DNA of 64,000 nucleotides from Tardiphaga alba (GCF_018279705.1 NZ_CP036498.1:1691001-1755000); one strand, 5' to 3'. Shown: positions 52,588-61,734, counted from the stretch's first letter. Made by a program: numbers and translations. Notes: a model not told the origin generated them from the sequence alone.

Positions 52588-54237
52588 TTAGTCGCCGGAT
52601 GGATCGCTTTGCAGCAGGCGACCGACACGCCTGATCAGATCATCGACGGCGAAGGGCTTCGTCAGCACTTCCATACCGCGTTCGATATGGCCGTGATTGA
52701 GCACGGCATTCTCCGCATAGCCCGTAATGAACAGAACCTGCAGCCCCGGTCGCAGCGCGCGTGCGGCTTCGGCGACCTGTCGGCCGTTCATTCCGCCGGG
52801 CAGCCCGACATCCGTGATCAGCAAATCGATGGGCGTGTCCGACTGCAGGACCTTGAGGCCGGATGGCCCATCTCCAGCTTCGAGGCAAGCATGGCCGAGA
52901 TCGGACAGCGCGTCGGTCACCAGCATGCGCACGGTCGGCTCATCATCGATCACCAGCACCGTCTTGCCAGAGCCTGCATCGATCCATTCGGCGTCGTGGC
53001 TATCGCCGACGATGTCTTCCTCGCCATGATGCCGAGGCAAATAGATGCAGACCATGGTGCCTTGGCCGACTTCGGAATAGATCCGGACGAAGCCGTGGCT
53101 CTGCCGGGCGAAGCCGTACACCATCGACAGGCCCAGGCCGGTGCCTTGGCCGATCGGTTTGGTCGTGAAGAACGGATCGAACACCCGGTCGAGATTGATC
53201 TTGTCGATGCCGGTGCCGGTATCACTGACGCAGATGCTGATATATTGCCCGGCATCCAGTCCACGTTCGCGCGCACCGCGCTCGTCAAGCCAGCGGTTGC
53301 CAGTCTCGATGGTGATCTTGCCGCCATCCGGCATGGCATCGCGCGCATTGATGCAGAGATTGAGCAACGCATTTTCAAGCTGGTTGGAGTCGACCAGCGT
53401 GGTCCACAGGCTGGCCGCTCCGATCGTCTCGACATCGATGGCGGGACCGACCGTGCGACGGACCAGTTCGGCAAAATCCGGCAGCAAGCGATTCACGACG
53501 AGGGGACGCGGGCTCAGTGTCTGCTGCCGTGAAAATGCGAGAAGGCGGTGAGTCAACGCTGCCGCGCGGCGCGCAGCGCCCTGGCCGGCGGACAGGTATT
53601 TTTCGACATCCGCATGCCGGCCCTGTGCCAGACGTGCGCTGATCATCTCGAAGGCGCCCGAAATGCCGGCGAGGAGATTGTTGAAGTCGTGGGCAAGGCC
53701 ACCGGTCAGTTGGCCGACCGCCTCCATCTTCTGCGCTTGCCGCAATGCGCCTTCGGCTTTTTCGCGATCGGCAAGAGCCTCGGCGATTCGGCTTTCCAGC
53801 GTTTCATTGAGTTGCTGTTGTGCAGCCTCCGCGCGAACGCGATCGGTGACATCCTTGAACAGCACGGCGACCTGACGGTCCTCGATGGGCCCCACGCGAA
53901 ACGAACTGACTTCGAGATGGCGGCCTGTGGCCACTAGTTCTCGCCTGAAGCGGATGACCTGGCCGGTACGCAATACGCTGCCATAGAGTTCGACCCAGCC
54001 GTCCGCTTCCTCGCCCACCATTTCGCGCAGCTTCTGTCCGACGACATTCGGTATGCCGGTATGCCGGGCATAAGCGGCATTGGCCTCGATGTGCAGGTAG
54101 TCGCTGAGGGGACCATGCGGACCATCGAAGAACTCGATGATGCAGAAGCCCTCATCCATGGACTCGAACAGGGTCCGATAACGATCCTGTACCGCAGCGG
54201 CAGCAGACCGTTCATTTCTCTCGTCGGCAATGGTCAT
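52588..54237 (-). CDS. Hybrid sensor histidine kinase (PAS - HisKA - HATPase - receiver)
   Basis: The 549-residue protein has a PAS domain (about 17-135, DRYRTLFESMDEGFCIIEFF), a coiled linker and a HisKA domain with His183 in GGLAHDFNNLLAG. The ATP-binding domain has an N-box (CINARDAMPDGG), SDTGTGI and GTGLGLS. A C-terminal receiver (about 425-545) has the phospho-acceptor Asp in DLLITDVGLPGG and a conserved Lys in LTKPFAVDDL. It has no membrane helix and is cytoplasmic. It starts 36 bases after the bacteriophytochrome gene on the same strand, so it probably acts in the same light-response pathway. Confidence 0.87.
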   Translation of the reverse strand: MTIADERNERSAAAAVQDRYRTLFESMDEGFCIIEFFDGPHGPLSDYLHIEANAAYARHTGIPNVVGQKLREMVGEEADGWVELYGSVLRTGQVIRFRRELVATGRHLEVSSFRVGPIEDRQVAVLFKDVTDRVRAEAAQQQLNETLESRIAEALADREKAEGALRQAQKMEAVGQLTGGLAHDFNNLLAGISGAFEMISARLAQGRHADVEKYLSAGQGAARRAAALTHRLLAFSRQQTLSPRPLVVNRLLPDFAELVRRTVGPAIDVETIGAASLWTTLVDSNQLENALLNLCINARDAMPDGGKITIETGNRWLDERGARERGLDAGQYISICVSDTGTGIDKINLDRVFDPFFTTKPIGQGTGLGLSMVYGFARQSHGFVRIYSEVGQGTMVCIYLPRHHGEEDIVGDSHDAEWIDAGSGKTVLVIDDEPTVRMLVTDALSDLGHACLEAGDGPSGLKVLQSDTPIDLLITDVGLPGGMNGRQVAEAARALRPGLQVLFITGYAENAVLNHGHIERGMEVLTKPFAVDDLIRRVGRLLQSDPSGD

Positions 54238-54273
54238 CGTTTCAAGCTTTTAAACAAAAACGGTCCGGCGGGA

Positions 54274-56847
54274 TTAGACGTCACCATCAATACCCAGAAC
54301 CTCGGCGATACCGCGCGCGAGGTTCTCCATGGTGTAGGGCTTTTGTACAACGATCCGGGCGCGATGATCCATCGGGAGTTTGGCCTGCTCGCCATAGCCG
54401 CTGGCGAACAGGAAAGGCACATCCATTTCGAGCAGACGGTCGGCGATGCCGAAGCTGGTCTGGTCGCCGAGATTGATGTCCAGGATCGCAATCGATGGCT
54501 TGAAACGCATCAGGCTGTCGAATGCGGCTTCCGCTGTGGATGAGGTTGCGACCGATGTCGCACCGAGGCGCGTGATGATGTCCTCGGCATCGAGAGCAAT
54601 GATCAGGCTGTCTTCGACCAGCATGACGGTCTTGCCGACCAGCAGGCTTGGCGGCGGCTTCGGCGCGTGGCTGTGGGTCGGGCGCATCAGCTTGATGGCA
54701 GGCCCTGCATGGTTCTTCGGCTCTGACACATGACGGGCCGGAATGGAAAAGCGCGCGCTGAAACCGCTTGCGCCATACGTCGCTTCAGCGGTGCCGCCGA
54801 GATCATAGGGGACTGAACGCTCGACGATGGTCGTGCCAAAACCTTTGCGGGTGGGCGGAGTGACCGGTGGCCCGTCTGTTTCGCGCCACGTCAGAACAAG
54901 GTCACGATTGCGCTCGCGATACCAGTCGATACTCACCCGCCCCTGCGGCGAACTGAGGCTGCCATATTTGGTGGAATTGGTGACGAGTTCGTGCACCACG
55001 AGGGCCATGGTCGAATAGGCGGATGGGTTGAGCAGGGTCGGCGGCCCGTTGGCGCCGATCGCTTCCGGTCGGTCGGCGAAGGCGGCGGCTTCGGCGTCGA
55101 TGAGTGCCTGCAACGGCGCGGGCCCCCAATGATCGTCGGTGATCTGATTATGCGCGCGCGCCAGCGCATGGATACGGCCATCGACGACTTTGACGAATTG
55201 CTTCACCGCATCTTCATCCGGCTGCGACTGCCGGATCAGGCCGCGGATGACACCGAGAATGTTGCGGACCCGGTGATTGAGTTCTGCGATCAGCAATTCC
55301 TGTCGCGCGCTGGCCTGATGCCGTTCGGCGGCCGCCTCATCGGCAAGGCGCAACACGACTTCGATCAGCGTGGCACGCAGTGTCTCGGCGACGCGGATCT
55401 CGGACGACGTAAACGGCTTCGAACGTCCTTCGACCAGTTCCTTCCATTCCGCAAAGCTTTCGCGTGGCGAGAGGCGCGGGCCGTTCGGGCCGTATTCGAT
55501 CGGCTTGTGCGGATCTCCGGCCCAGCGCACCGAGCGGATCAATTCGGATCGAAACAGCACGACATAGTCGCGTGGCGAGCGTGAGATCGGAATCGCCAGC
55601 ATGCCCGCAACGTCCGAGGAATATTCCTTGGCGCCATCGACGAGAGACGAGATGTTGTCCGTCGCAAATACCTTTCCGGCTGCCGTGCCATTGAGGGCGC
55701 GCACGATGCGACGAAAACCGTCGGTCGGCGGCGTGATGCCGGAGAAAGCGTAGCTGCCATTGATCCAGACGCCGACGCCTTCCGCTGAAATGGCATGGGT
55801 GAGAATGTCGGCGAGCCAGTCGGGATCTTTCAGTAGCGTTTCGTCAGACGCAACGGCGCCAAGCAATTGATCCGAAATATCCCGGGCGCGGCGCTCATAT
55901 TCCATGGCTTCCCGGCGCTCACGGCTCTCCAGCCGCATCGAAAACATCTGGGCAAACAGCTCCGCGACGGAACGCTTTTGAAACGCGGGGCAGCGTGCGG
56001 AATAGTGATGGCATGCGAATAAGCCCCACAGCTCGCCCTCGACAATGATCGAGATCGAGAGAGAGGCACCGACGCCCATGTTCTTGAGATATTCGATATG
56101 TATCGGCGATACCGATCGCAGCACCGATAGCGATAGATCGAGCGGACGCCCGTCTTCGTCGCGCTCTGGCAGTATCGGTACGGCCGGAGCATGCACATCG
56201 GTGATGATGCGCAACAGGTTTCGCTTGTAGAGTGCACGCGCCTGCTGCGGGATGTCGCTGGCTGGATAGTGCAGGCCTTTGAAGGTTCCAATGCCCGAAC
56301 GGCAGGCTTCGCCGACGACTTCGCCCGAGCCTTCCGGGTCGAACTTGTAGACCATGACGCGGTCGTAACCGAGAAGCCCGCGAATCTGTCGCGCGCCTTC
56401 GCGGAAGAACGCACTCATGTCCGGAGCCTGATCGAGCCGGCTGACCATTGAGCGAACCATGGACGTGGTGTCGCTGCGCTCACCGGTCGAAGGTTCCGCC
56501 TCAATGACGATCTGGCCGCCCGACATGTGCAAGGCCACATCGAATGTCGCTGCTCCCTTGACGAGCTCGCAGCCGAACAAGCGCTCCACTGCGTCCTGGC
56601 CGCGAAGCAATGCCACGCGATTCCGTAAATCGTGGATCGCCATCGATGGCAGGAACTCGGCAAGCGGCTGGCCGATCATTTCCTGATGCGTGCGCCCGAT
56701 GAACTCTGCGGCGTTCGCGGACATGCGCGCCACGATCCAGTCCGAGCTCACTGCGATCAAAAAGCCGATCGGCTGTATGGCGCCGAGGATATGGATGGGT
56801 TCTCGATCGCAATTGGTGAGATCAACCCGGAATTGGTGTTTGTTCAC
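54274..56847 (-). CDS. bphP: Bacteriophytochrome with HWE-type kinase and fused receiver domain
   Basis: The 857-residue protein has the photosensory core PAS (1-120) - GAF (135-320) - PHY (330-505), an HWE/HisKA_2 kinase with phospho-acceptor His525 in ELNHRVRNILG, and a C-terminal receiver (about 735-850) with Asp in AILDINLGD. Chromophore elements are Cys13 (LTNCDREPIHI, the biliverdin attachment site), Asp198 in PASDIPQQA, His250 in SPIHIEYLKNMG, and the PHY tongue PRESF (461-465). Two positions of the N-terminal signature differ from the usual IPGxIQPHG: here ILGAIQPIG. The start is a GTG. No heme oxygenase gene (bphO) is in the window. It should sense red/far-red light. Confidence 0.92.
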   Translation of the reverse strand: MNKHQFRVDLTNCDREPIHILGAIQPIGFLIAVSSDWIVARMSANAAEFIGRTHQEMIGQPLAEFLPSMAIHDLRNRVALLRGQDAVERLFGCELVKGAATFDVALHMSGGQIVIEAEPSTGERSDTTSMVRSMVSRLDQAPDMSAFFREGARQIRGLLGYDRVMVYKFDPEGSGEVVGEACRSGIGTFKGLHYPASDIPQQARALYKRNLLRIITDVHAPAVPILPERDEDGRPLDLSLSVLRSVSPIHIEYLKNMGVGASLSISIIVEGELWGLFACHHYSARCPAFQKRSVAELFAQMFSMRLESRERREAMEYERRARDISDQLLGAVASDETLLKDPDWLADILTHAISAEGVGVWINGSYAFSGITPPTDGFRRIVRALNGTAAGKVFATDNISSLVDGAKEYSSDVAGMLAIPISRSPRDYVVLFRSELIRSVRWAGDPHKPIEYGPNGPRLSPRESFAEWKELVEGRSKPFTSSEIRVAETLRATLIEVVLRLADEAAAERHQASARQELLIAELNHRVRNILGVIRGLIRQSQPDEDAVKQFVKVVDGRIHALARAHNQITDDHWGPAPLQALIDAEAAAFADRPEAIGANGPPTLLNPSAYSTMALVVHELVTNSTKYGSLSSPQGRVSIDWYRERNRDLVLTWRETDGPPVTPPTRKGFGTTIVERSVPYDLGGTAEATYGASGFSARFSIPARHVSEPKNHAGPAIKLMRPTHSHAPKPPPSLLVGKTVMLVEDSLIIALDAEDIITRLGATSVATSSTAEAAFDSLMRFKPSIAILDINLGDQTSFGIADRLLEMDVPFLFASGYGEQAKLPMDHRARIVVQKPYTMENLARGIAEVLGIDGDV

Positions 56848-57022
56848 TCGGTCCGTAGCCTGACATGGAAAATGGCGATGCTAAACGGGCGATAACGCCG
56901 CGTATCGCTTTAGGTTCCATGTCGGCATATCTGGATGACGGGGGCCTCGCCGTGTGGGGGATGCCGCGAAACAATGGCCGGCACTATTGGCAATCACGCA
57001 GGCTGAAAATCTGCAAGTCGGA

Positions 57023-57235
57023 TCATTCGCCTTGAACGTTGATGGCCCGCAATTCGGCGCGCGTTTCGCGAACACCAGGGAAGCTCTTGCCGAGCTGTCG
57101 CGCCTTCTTCTGCACGGATGCCGTATTGCGATTGAGCGCGCTGGCAGCGCGCATCAGCGATGAGCCTTGCTCCGCCAGTATGATCAAGCGGGCAATGTCG
57201 TCGTCGGACCATTTGCGAGTGATGAGGCGAGGCAT
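57023..57235 (-). CDS. Small SANT/Myb-like helical protein (70 aa)
   Basis: The product starts MPRLITRKWSDDDIARLIILAEQG and contains a second helix with SALNRNTASVQKKARQLG, the look of a Myb/SANT-like or Trp-repressor-like helix-turn-helix. It is a plausible small DNA-binding protein, of a kind common in Bradyrhizobium relatives. It lies between the phytochrome gene and the Crp-like gene, transcribed away from the latter. Its targets are unknown. Confidence 0.55.
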   Translation of the reverse strand: MPRLITRKWSDDDIARLIILAEQGSSLMRAASALNRNTASVQKKARQLGKSFPGVRETRAELRAINVQGE

Positions 57236-57644
57236 TCTGATTGATCGATCGGATATGACAGCGTCAGTACGCCCTGGGGCTGCTCGATGTGAGCTCGTCT
57301 CGAAAAACTAACGCATGAAAAACATCGCGTCGGTCCGCTATCGGACATAATAGGCGAACAGCAATGTTCGTATGGAACGCCGAGCGGCAGGCTTTGTTGC
57401 TTCCTCGTTGCGTTTGTTCGCGACCGTCTGCCGCGGGAGCGCCGGCAGAACAGCCGATGACCCGGAAATAGATCGAAGGCATCACGAATTGACGTGAATT
57501 TCGAAACCCTGTGTCGGCTACCGGACCGACATGGTTTGGACAGACAATTATCCGTATTTGGTCTGAAGGGTGGGGATCACGATGATCCGCTCCGACCACG
57601 GGTAAGTTGACTGCGCTCCCTTCGGTACTGACACGGGAGCAACT
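57236..57644. other. 409-base gap with an EcfG-like promoter; no supported gene
   Basis: A 130-codon minus-strand frame exists here but has no family-like sequence, so I do not call a gene. Visible signals are GGAAC (57374-57378)-N17-GTT (57396-57398), a match to the general-stress EcfG promoter pattern pointing toward the Crp-like gene 247 bases away, and the local dyad GTCCGCTATCGGAC near 57333. The stretch may be a decayed gene remnant. Confidence 0.4.
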
Positions 57645-58346
57645 ATGCGAAGGCACGACAACAGCCTGTTATCGCGTATCGACACTTCAATATTCGATGA
57701 ATTGGTCAAGCATGCGACGCTCGTCGAGTTGAGGCAGGGCGATGTTCTTGCCGAGTCGCATGATGTTGTCGACAAGGTTTACTTTCCGCATGAAGGGATC
57801 ATCTCATGCGTGGTGGAACTCGCGGGTGGCGGCGCAATCGAGACCGGCATGATCGGCCGGGACGGCTCGTTTGGTGCCGGCATGGCGCTTGACGACAGGA
57901 TTTCGCTCAATCATTCGGCCGTTCAGGTTGGCGGTGTCGCGTCGGTTTTTGATGCAAAGGTCATTGTGCAGTTCGCTGACAAGCATCCGTCGTTCCGTCG
58001 CCTGCTGATGTCCTACGAGCATTTCCATCTCGCACAGGTGCAGCAGACGGCAGCATGCAATGCCGTGCATTCGGTGCAGGCGCGGACATGCAAGTGGCTA
58101 TTGCGCATGCGCGAGCTGGCCGGCGACGAACTCACCGTGACGCAGCAGTTCCTCGCCCAGATGATGGGTGTGCGCCGCACAAGCGTGACGGGCGTGGCTA
58201 TCGAGCTTCAGAAGGCCGGTATGATCTCGCATAGCCGTGGCCGGATCCACATCATGGATGTCGAAAAGATCCGCCGCTGGGCCTGCGAGTGTCACGAGGA
58301 TGTGCGCCAGCACTATATTCGTCTTTTCCCGCCGAGTGTCGGCTAG
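57645..58346 (+). CDS. Crp/Fnr-family transcriptional regulator
   Basis: The 233-residue protein has an N-terminal cyclic-nucleotide-binding-like beta-roll (about 20-130: VYFPHEGIISCVVELAGGGAIETGMIGRDG) and a C-terminal Crp-type winged helix (about 155-220: LTVTQQFLAQMMGVRRTSVTG). It has none of the N-terminal cysteine pattern of FNR, and the roll lacks the RxS phosphate cassette of true cAMP receptors, so the ligand is unclear. GGGAGC precedes the ATG. It stands upstream of two small genes on the same strand. Confidence 0.85.
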   Translation: MRRHDNSLLSRIDTSIFDELVKHATLVELRQGDVLAESHDVVDKVYFPHEGIISCVVELAGGGAIETGMIGRDGSFGAGMALDDRISLNHSAVQVGGVASVFDAKVIVQFADKHPSFRRLLMSYEHFHLAQVQQTAACNAVHSVQARTCKWLLRMRELAGDELTVTQQFLAQMMGVRRTSVTGVAIELQKAGMISHSRGRIHIMDVEKIRRWACECHEDVRQHYIRLFPPSVG

Positions 58347-58408
58347 CGTGCAGATGGCGCGCGCGCAAAGGGATAGGCTCATCTCCTGAGTTTGCCGGAG
58401 TGTTGCTC

Positions 58409-58639
58409 ATGAACCGGACAACAATCTGCAAGGCGCAGGCACTCATGTGCCGCGAGCGCGCCGGGCATCGCGGGGTGGATGAGGTCTTGTGGCTCGCCAG
58501 AGCGCAGCGATGGGATCGTCTGGCGGATAGCAACGAACCTGCTGTCGGTGTTCGTGAGACCGCGGCAAAGGTAAATTCGCTGCAAGCGCAAGATCGTGAA
58601 GGCGGTACTCCGCCGGCGGAAGCGTATTCGCGAAACTAG
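58409..58639 (+). CDS. Small hypothetical protein (76 aa)
   Basis: The ATG at 58409 (MNRTTICKAQALMCRERAG) is chosen because the frame upstream overlaps the Crp-like gene's 3' end. The product is charged, with two cysteines near the N-terminus and a Trp/Arg-rich DEVLWLARAQRWDRLADS segment that looks helical. It has no signal peptide. Such short CREx-type proteins are scattered in Bradyrhizobium relatives without known roles. Confidence 0.5.
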   Translation: MNRTTICKAQALMCRERAGHRGVDEVLWLARAQRWDRLADSNEPAVGVRETAAKVNSLQAQDREGGTPPAEAYSRN

Positions 58640-58684
58640 TTTTGCGACGGCAAGTTGTCACTCATTGTATGAGCGGCCGCGATC

Positions 58685-58927
58685 ATGACCAGGTATTTCA
58701 TCCATCTCGTGGATGGCGAGGACGTCATCTGCGATCCCGAAGGCAGTGACCTTCCCGGTATGGCCATCGCGCGTGAGCAGGCAGTGCTATCGGCGCGTGA
58801 AATTCTGGCCGAGGCGATCAAGGCCGGTAAGCATCACATCCCGCGTTTCGTCGTGGTGGTCTCGGAAGGCGGTAACGAGGTTGCCGTGATAGACATCAGG
58901 ACGATGTTGCCGTCCTGTCTGGCGTAG
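58685..58927 (+). CDS. DUF6894-type small protein (80 aa)
   Basis: The sequence MTRYFIHLVDGEDVICDPEG, followed by DLPGMAIAREQAVLSAREILAEAI and a terminal VVVVSEGGNEVAVIDIRT, matches the short alpha/beta DUF6894 proteins abundant in rhizobia. It is cytoplasmic, and its function is unknown. It lies 45 bases after the previous small gene, perhaps in the same transcript. The stop overlaps the palindrome TAGATCGATCTA (58925-58936). Confidence 0.65.
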   Translation: MTRYFIHLVDGEDVICDPEGSDLPGMAIAREQAVLSAREILAEAIKAGKHHIPRFVVVVSEGGNEVAVIDIRTMLPSCLA

Positions 58928-59135
58928 ATCGATCTATCCGCAAACGCGGTTCGCCCGGCGAGGCGATTCCACCCTGGTTGCTGCGCTTTCCAGCCCAAGC
59001 GTAATGCTGTGTATGAGCGATACAATTGATTGATCTAACGCAAGTCTGCGGCAAGCATTGTCGGGTATCGAAACATTGATCACTTGGGGCTGATGATCCG
59101 TTGAGTCGCCCAGGTGCGTATCGATGGAGGATTGT

Positions 59136-59354
59136 ATGCCCCGGCAATTTGGCCTCAACACCATCTCCTCAAACACCCGAGCGTCACTGGCCAGGCGTCA
59201 GGCCATGACATCTGACCGGGCTGCGGCCAGCACAGAAGACAAGCTTTCCCAACAATCATCGGTGCAGGAACTCGCTTCCCTCAACGCGGCATTGCCCTTC
59301 GCGCCGGCAAGCTGGCGAGGGTCTCGGGGCCGTCGATCGACCTCAGCCGACTGA
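59136..59354 (+). CDS. Possible small hypothetical protein (72 aa)
   Basis: A perfect GGAGG-N5-ATG ribosome site precedes the start at 59136. The product is Ser/Ala/Arg-rich and probably disordered, and its 3' end runs into a decayed tRNA sequence, so the C-terminus may not be original. It is called mainly on its start signal; it may be a remnant. Confidence 0.35.
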   Translation: MPRQFGLNTISSNTRASLARRQAMTSDRAAASTEDKLSQQSSVQELASLNAALPFAPASWRGSRGRRSTSAD

Positions 59355-59365
59355 GCTACGCCGCC
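59341..59365 (-). pseudogene. tRNA 5'-half relic
   Basis: On the minus strand GGCGGCGTAGCTCAGTCGGC, followed by TGAGG, is a normal tRNA 5' end through the D-arm (GCTCAGTCGGC). No anticodon arm, T-arm (GGTTCGA) or matching CGCCGCC acceptor follows. It lies 55 bases downstream of the tRNA-Val gene on the same strand. Confidence 0.6.
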
Positions 59366-59420
59366 TGTATGCGCAGGTATCGCCTCTGATCGCTACGCTT
59401 GGCGGTGGTTCGGGTTTGGA

Positions 59421-59495
59421 TGGTGGGCGCACAAGGGATCGAACCTTGGACCTCTCCCGTGTGAAGGGAACGCTCTCCCGCTGAGCTATGCGCCC
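59421..59495 (-). tRNA. tRNA-Val (anticodon CAC)
   Basis: The acceptor stem GGGCGCA/TGCGCCC, D-arm AGCTCAGCGGGAGAGC, anticodon arm TTCCC-TTCACAC-GGGAG (anticodon CAC, valine GUG codons), T-arm with GGTTCGATCC and an encoded CCA end (59421-59423 on the plus strand) are all present. The length is 75 bases including CCA. Confidence 0.95.
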
Positions 59496-59666
59496 GGACG
59501 TCGGTTCCAGAATGTATTCATTCCGAAAGCCTGCACACGAAACGGCCGAGCGGTGCCCGGCGATGCGTGACGTCAGTGGCGCGATTTAGGGAATAGGGGG
59601 CAGGGTGTCAAGCGCACCCGGCCGGACACCCGCAGATAATTGGACACGGAAGCCCAAAAGGTGGTT

Positions 59667-60926
59667 TCAGCCGGGCTGGCGGGCGCGTGAGGCGTGCGAC
59701 TGCAGGGCCCGGATGCGGTCTGCCAGCGTGCTGTTGGGGGCAAATCCGACGTCATTGGCGGGGCGCGGCTGGTTGGCGCTAGGATCTGCCGCCAGAATGG
59801 CCTCGATCGGCGAATTCGGCCCTTCCAGCGCCATCGCCATCTTCGCCACTTCGGCGGCGATGTCATTGATGCGCTCGCGCAGGATCGCGTTTTCCGTCCG
59901 CTCGGTGGCCCAGGCGTTTTCGGCCTGCTGATGGATGGTATTGAGGTCGCGCTGCAGTTTGGCGCGTTCCTCGCGCGCAACGCTCAGCTCTTGTTCGGCG
60001 GCGAGCCGCTCCGCGCGGAGCTTCTCGACAAGCGCCGAACTGCGGCCGCCGGCATTGGCGGCGATTTCCACGCGCAGGTCGCGCGCGATCTGCTCGGCCG
60101 CCTCGTTGGCCTGCCGCAATTGTGCATTCTCGAAATCGCGCTCGGCGAGCTGCTTGGTCTGTTGAAGCGATTGCTGCTCCAGCACGTCGATGCGATTGCC
60201 GAGCACCTCGGCTTCCTTGACCTGGATCGCCAGCTGCTGATCAAGGTCGGTGACGCGCTGACTGAGGCTTGCGACGCGTGCGCGCGCTTCCAGAAGGTCG
60301 CGCGTTGCGGTCTCGGATTCGCCGCGCTGCAGTTCAAGCTTGTGCTGCGTGGTAGAGAAGTCCTGTTCGGCGAGGCCGAGGCGGCTGCGCAGCTCTTCAA
60401 CCTGGGTGCGGACGGCCACCAATTCGATCTGCCGGTTTTCGGCAGTCTGCGTGCGATCCGACAATTCACTGTTGAGGCGGGCAAGTTCGTTCTGCTTGTC
60501 GACCAGGGCGCGTTCGGCAGCGGCGAGCGCTTCGGTCTTTGCCGTAAATTCGTTCTCGGTCGTGGCCAGCTTTTGTTTGACGGCCGTCTCGCGCGCCTCG
60601 AGATCGAAGATGCTGGCAGTCTTTTCCGTCAGTTCGACCTTCATGCGGTTGAGCGCGTCGGACTTCTTGCCGAGTTCAGCCAGCTGATTGGTCGTCTTGC
60701 TCTTGAGCTGGTCGACGCTCATTTCCAGGCGTCGCGCCGACATTGCAAATTCGGCGCGGAGCTGGTCCTTGTCGGCCTGGATTTCAGCCATCGACAGCGG
60801 CGTCGCAGCTTCGAGGCGGCGTGTGGTCAGCCGGACGGCGCGATTATGCACCAGTGGCATGACCAACAGGCTGCACAACATCGCGGCCAGAAAACCGATC
60901 GCCAGATACATGATCGGCTCGACCAT
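59667..60926 (-). CDS. Membrane-anchored long coiled-coil protein of unknown function
   Basis: The 419-residue protein has one N-terminal membrane helix (IMYLAIGFLAAMLCSLLVMPLV), then about 320 residues of heptad-rich coiled coil (many Leu/Glu/Gln/Ala/Lys) and a short unstructured C-terminus. Such proteins are conserved in Bradyrhizobium relatives without a known role; an envelope or cell-shape scaffold is conceivable from shape alone. The ribosome site GGGAGC precedes the ATG. The next minus-strand gene ends nearby, but the 112-base gap makes an operon uncertain. Confidence 0.65.
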   Translation of the reverse strand: MVEPIMYLAIGFLAAMLCSLLVMPLVHNRAVRLTTRRLEAATPLSMAEIQADKDQLRAEFAMSARRLEMSVDQLKSKTTNQLAELGKKSDALNRMKVELTEKTASIFDLEARETAVKQKLATTENEFTAKTEALAAAERALVDKQNELARLNSELSDRTQTAENRQIELVAVRTQVEELRSRLGLAEQDFSTTQHKLELQRGESETATRDLLEARARVASLSQRVTDLDQQLAIQVKEAEVLGNRIDVLEQQSLQQTKQLAERDFENAQLRQANEAAEQIARDLRVEIAANAGGRSSALVEKLRAERLAAEQELSVAREERAKLQRDLNTIHQQAENAWATERTENAILRERINDIAAEVAKMAMALEGPNSPIEAILAADPSANQPRPANDVGFAPNSTLADRIRALQSHASRARQPG

Positions 60927-61038
60927 GGCAGAGTGCTCCCACGCAGAAGATTGTCGCGGTTAACATGCCATGCAGCCACAGGCAAAGACAGCTTAGCGCT
61001 TCGTTAACCTTTACGCCGCGGCGGGCTCGGGCGCCCGG

Positions 61039-61620
61039 TTAGAACGGATTCCAGGTCGCCGTCGGCGTAAATTTGAGGTAGCCGATATTGGCGCCCAGAC
61101 GCAGACCCAGGCCGGAACGGATCGGCACCAGCACGATATTGTTCGCCGTCAGGGCGGTCATGCCGAAGCCGCCTATGATATAGGCGGAACCGTCGATGCC
61201 GCCGAAACGCTGATAGATCGCCTGGGTGGCCGGCAGGTTGTAGACCAGCGTCATGGTGCGTGCGCCGTCGCCGCCCCAGTCGAAGCCGAGCGAGGGGCCC
61301 TGCCAATACACGCGCAGGTCACCCGCATTCTTCGTGTAGAGCGTGCCTTCACCGTAGCGGAGGCCGGCCACGATGGCGCCGGAGCCTTCCTCGCCGAGAA
61401 TGTAGCCATTCGGCAGGCCCCACTGGCTGACGGCTTTTTCGATCACCGAAGCCAGCCCGCGTGAGACATTGCCGAAAAAGCGATGACCGGCATTGACCAG
61501 TTCGTCCGACCGGTAGCTATCGGGCGCTGGGCCGCGCGAGGCCTGTTGGGCCGATGCCGGCGAGAAGGCGAGTGCAAGCGCTGCAAGCGCCAGCGCTGCA
61601 AGGCGTGATGCGAAGGTCAT
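61039..61620 (-). CDS. eipA: EipA-type DUF1134 periplasmic envelope protein
   Basis: The 193-residue protein has a signal peptide (to about SPASAQ) and a DUF1134 domain covering the rest, with VSQWGLPNGYILGEEGSGA, LYTKNAGDLRVYWQGPSLGFD and a hydrophobic C-terminal region (GSAYIIGGFGMTALTANNIVLVPI). DUF1134 includes Brucella EipA, a periplasmic protein needed for envelope integrity, so a similar role is inferred. It is widespread in Rhizobiales, usually as a single copy. Confidence 0.8.
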   Translation of the reverse strand: MTFASRLAALALAALALAFSPASAQQASRGPAPDSYRSDELVNAGHRFFGNVSRGLASVIEKAVSQWGLPNGYILGEEGSGAIVAGLRYGEGTLYTKNAGDLRVYWQGPSLGFDWGGDGARTMTLVYNLPATQAIYQRFGGIDGSAYIIGGFGMTALTANNIVLVPIRSGLGLRLGANIGYLKFTPTATWNPF

Positions 61621-61734
61621 GAAAAGAACCCCTGGTATTCAATCTAGCGACCGCAGCTTTAACCGGATGCTGAGAAGCACGGCGTCTAATCCGCGGTCAA
61701 TGTCCCCGACTCCTCTATAATATCGGTATGAACT

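Noticed and set aside
57264..57656. 130-codon minus-strand frame in the gap before the Crp-like gene
   Set aside because: It has no ribosome site and no recognisable sequence, and it overlaps the start of the Crp-like gene; it may be a decayed remnant at most.
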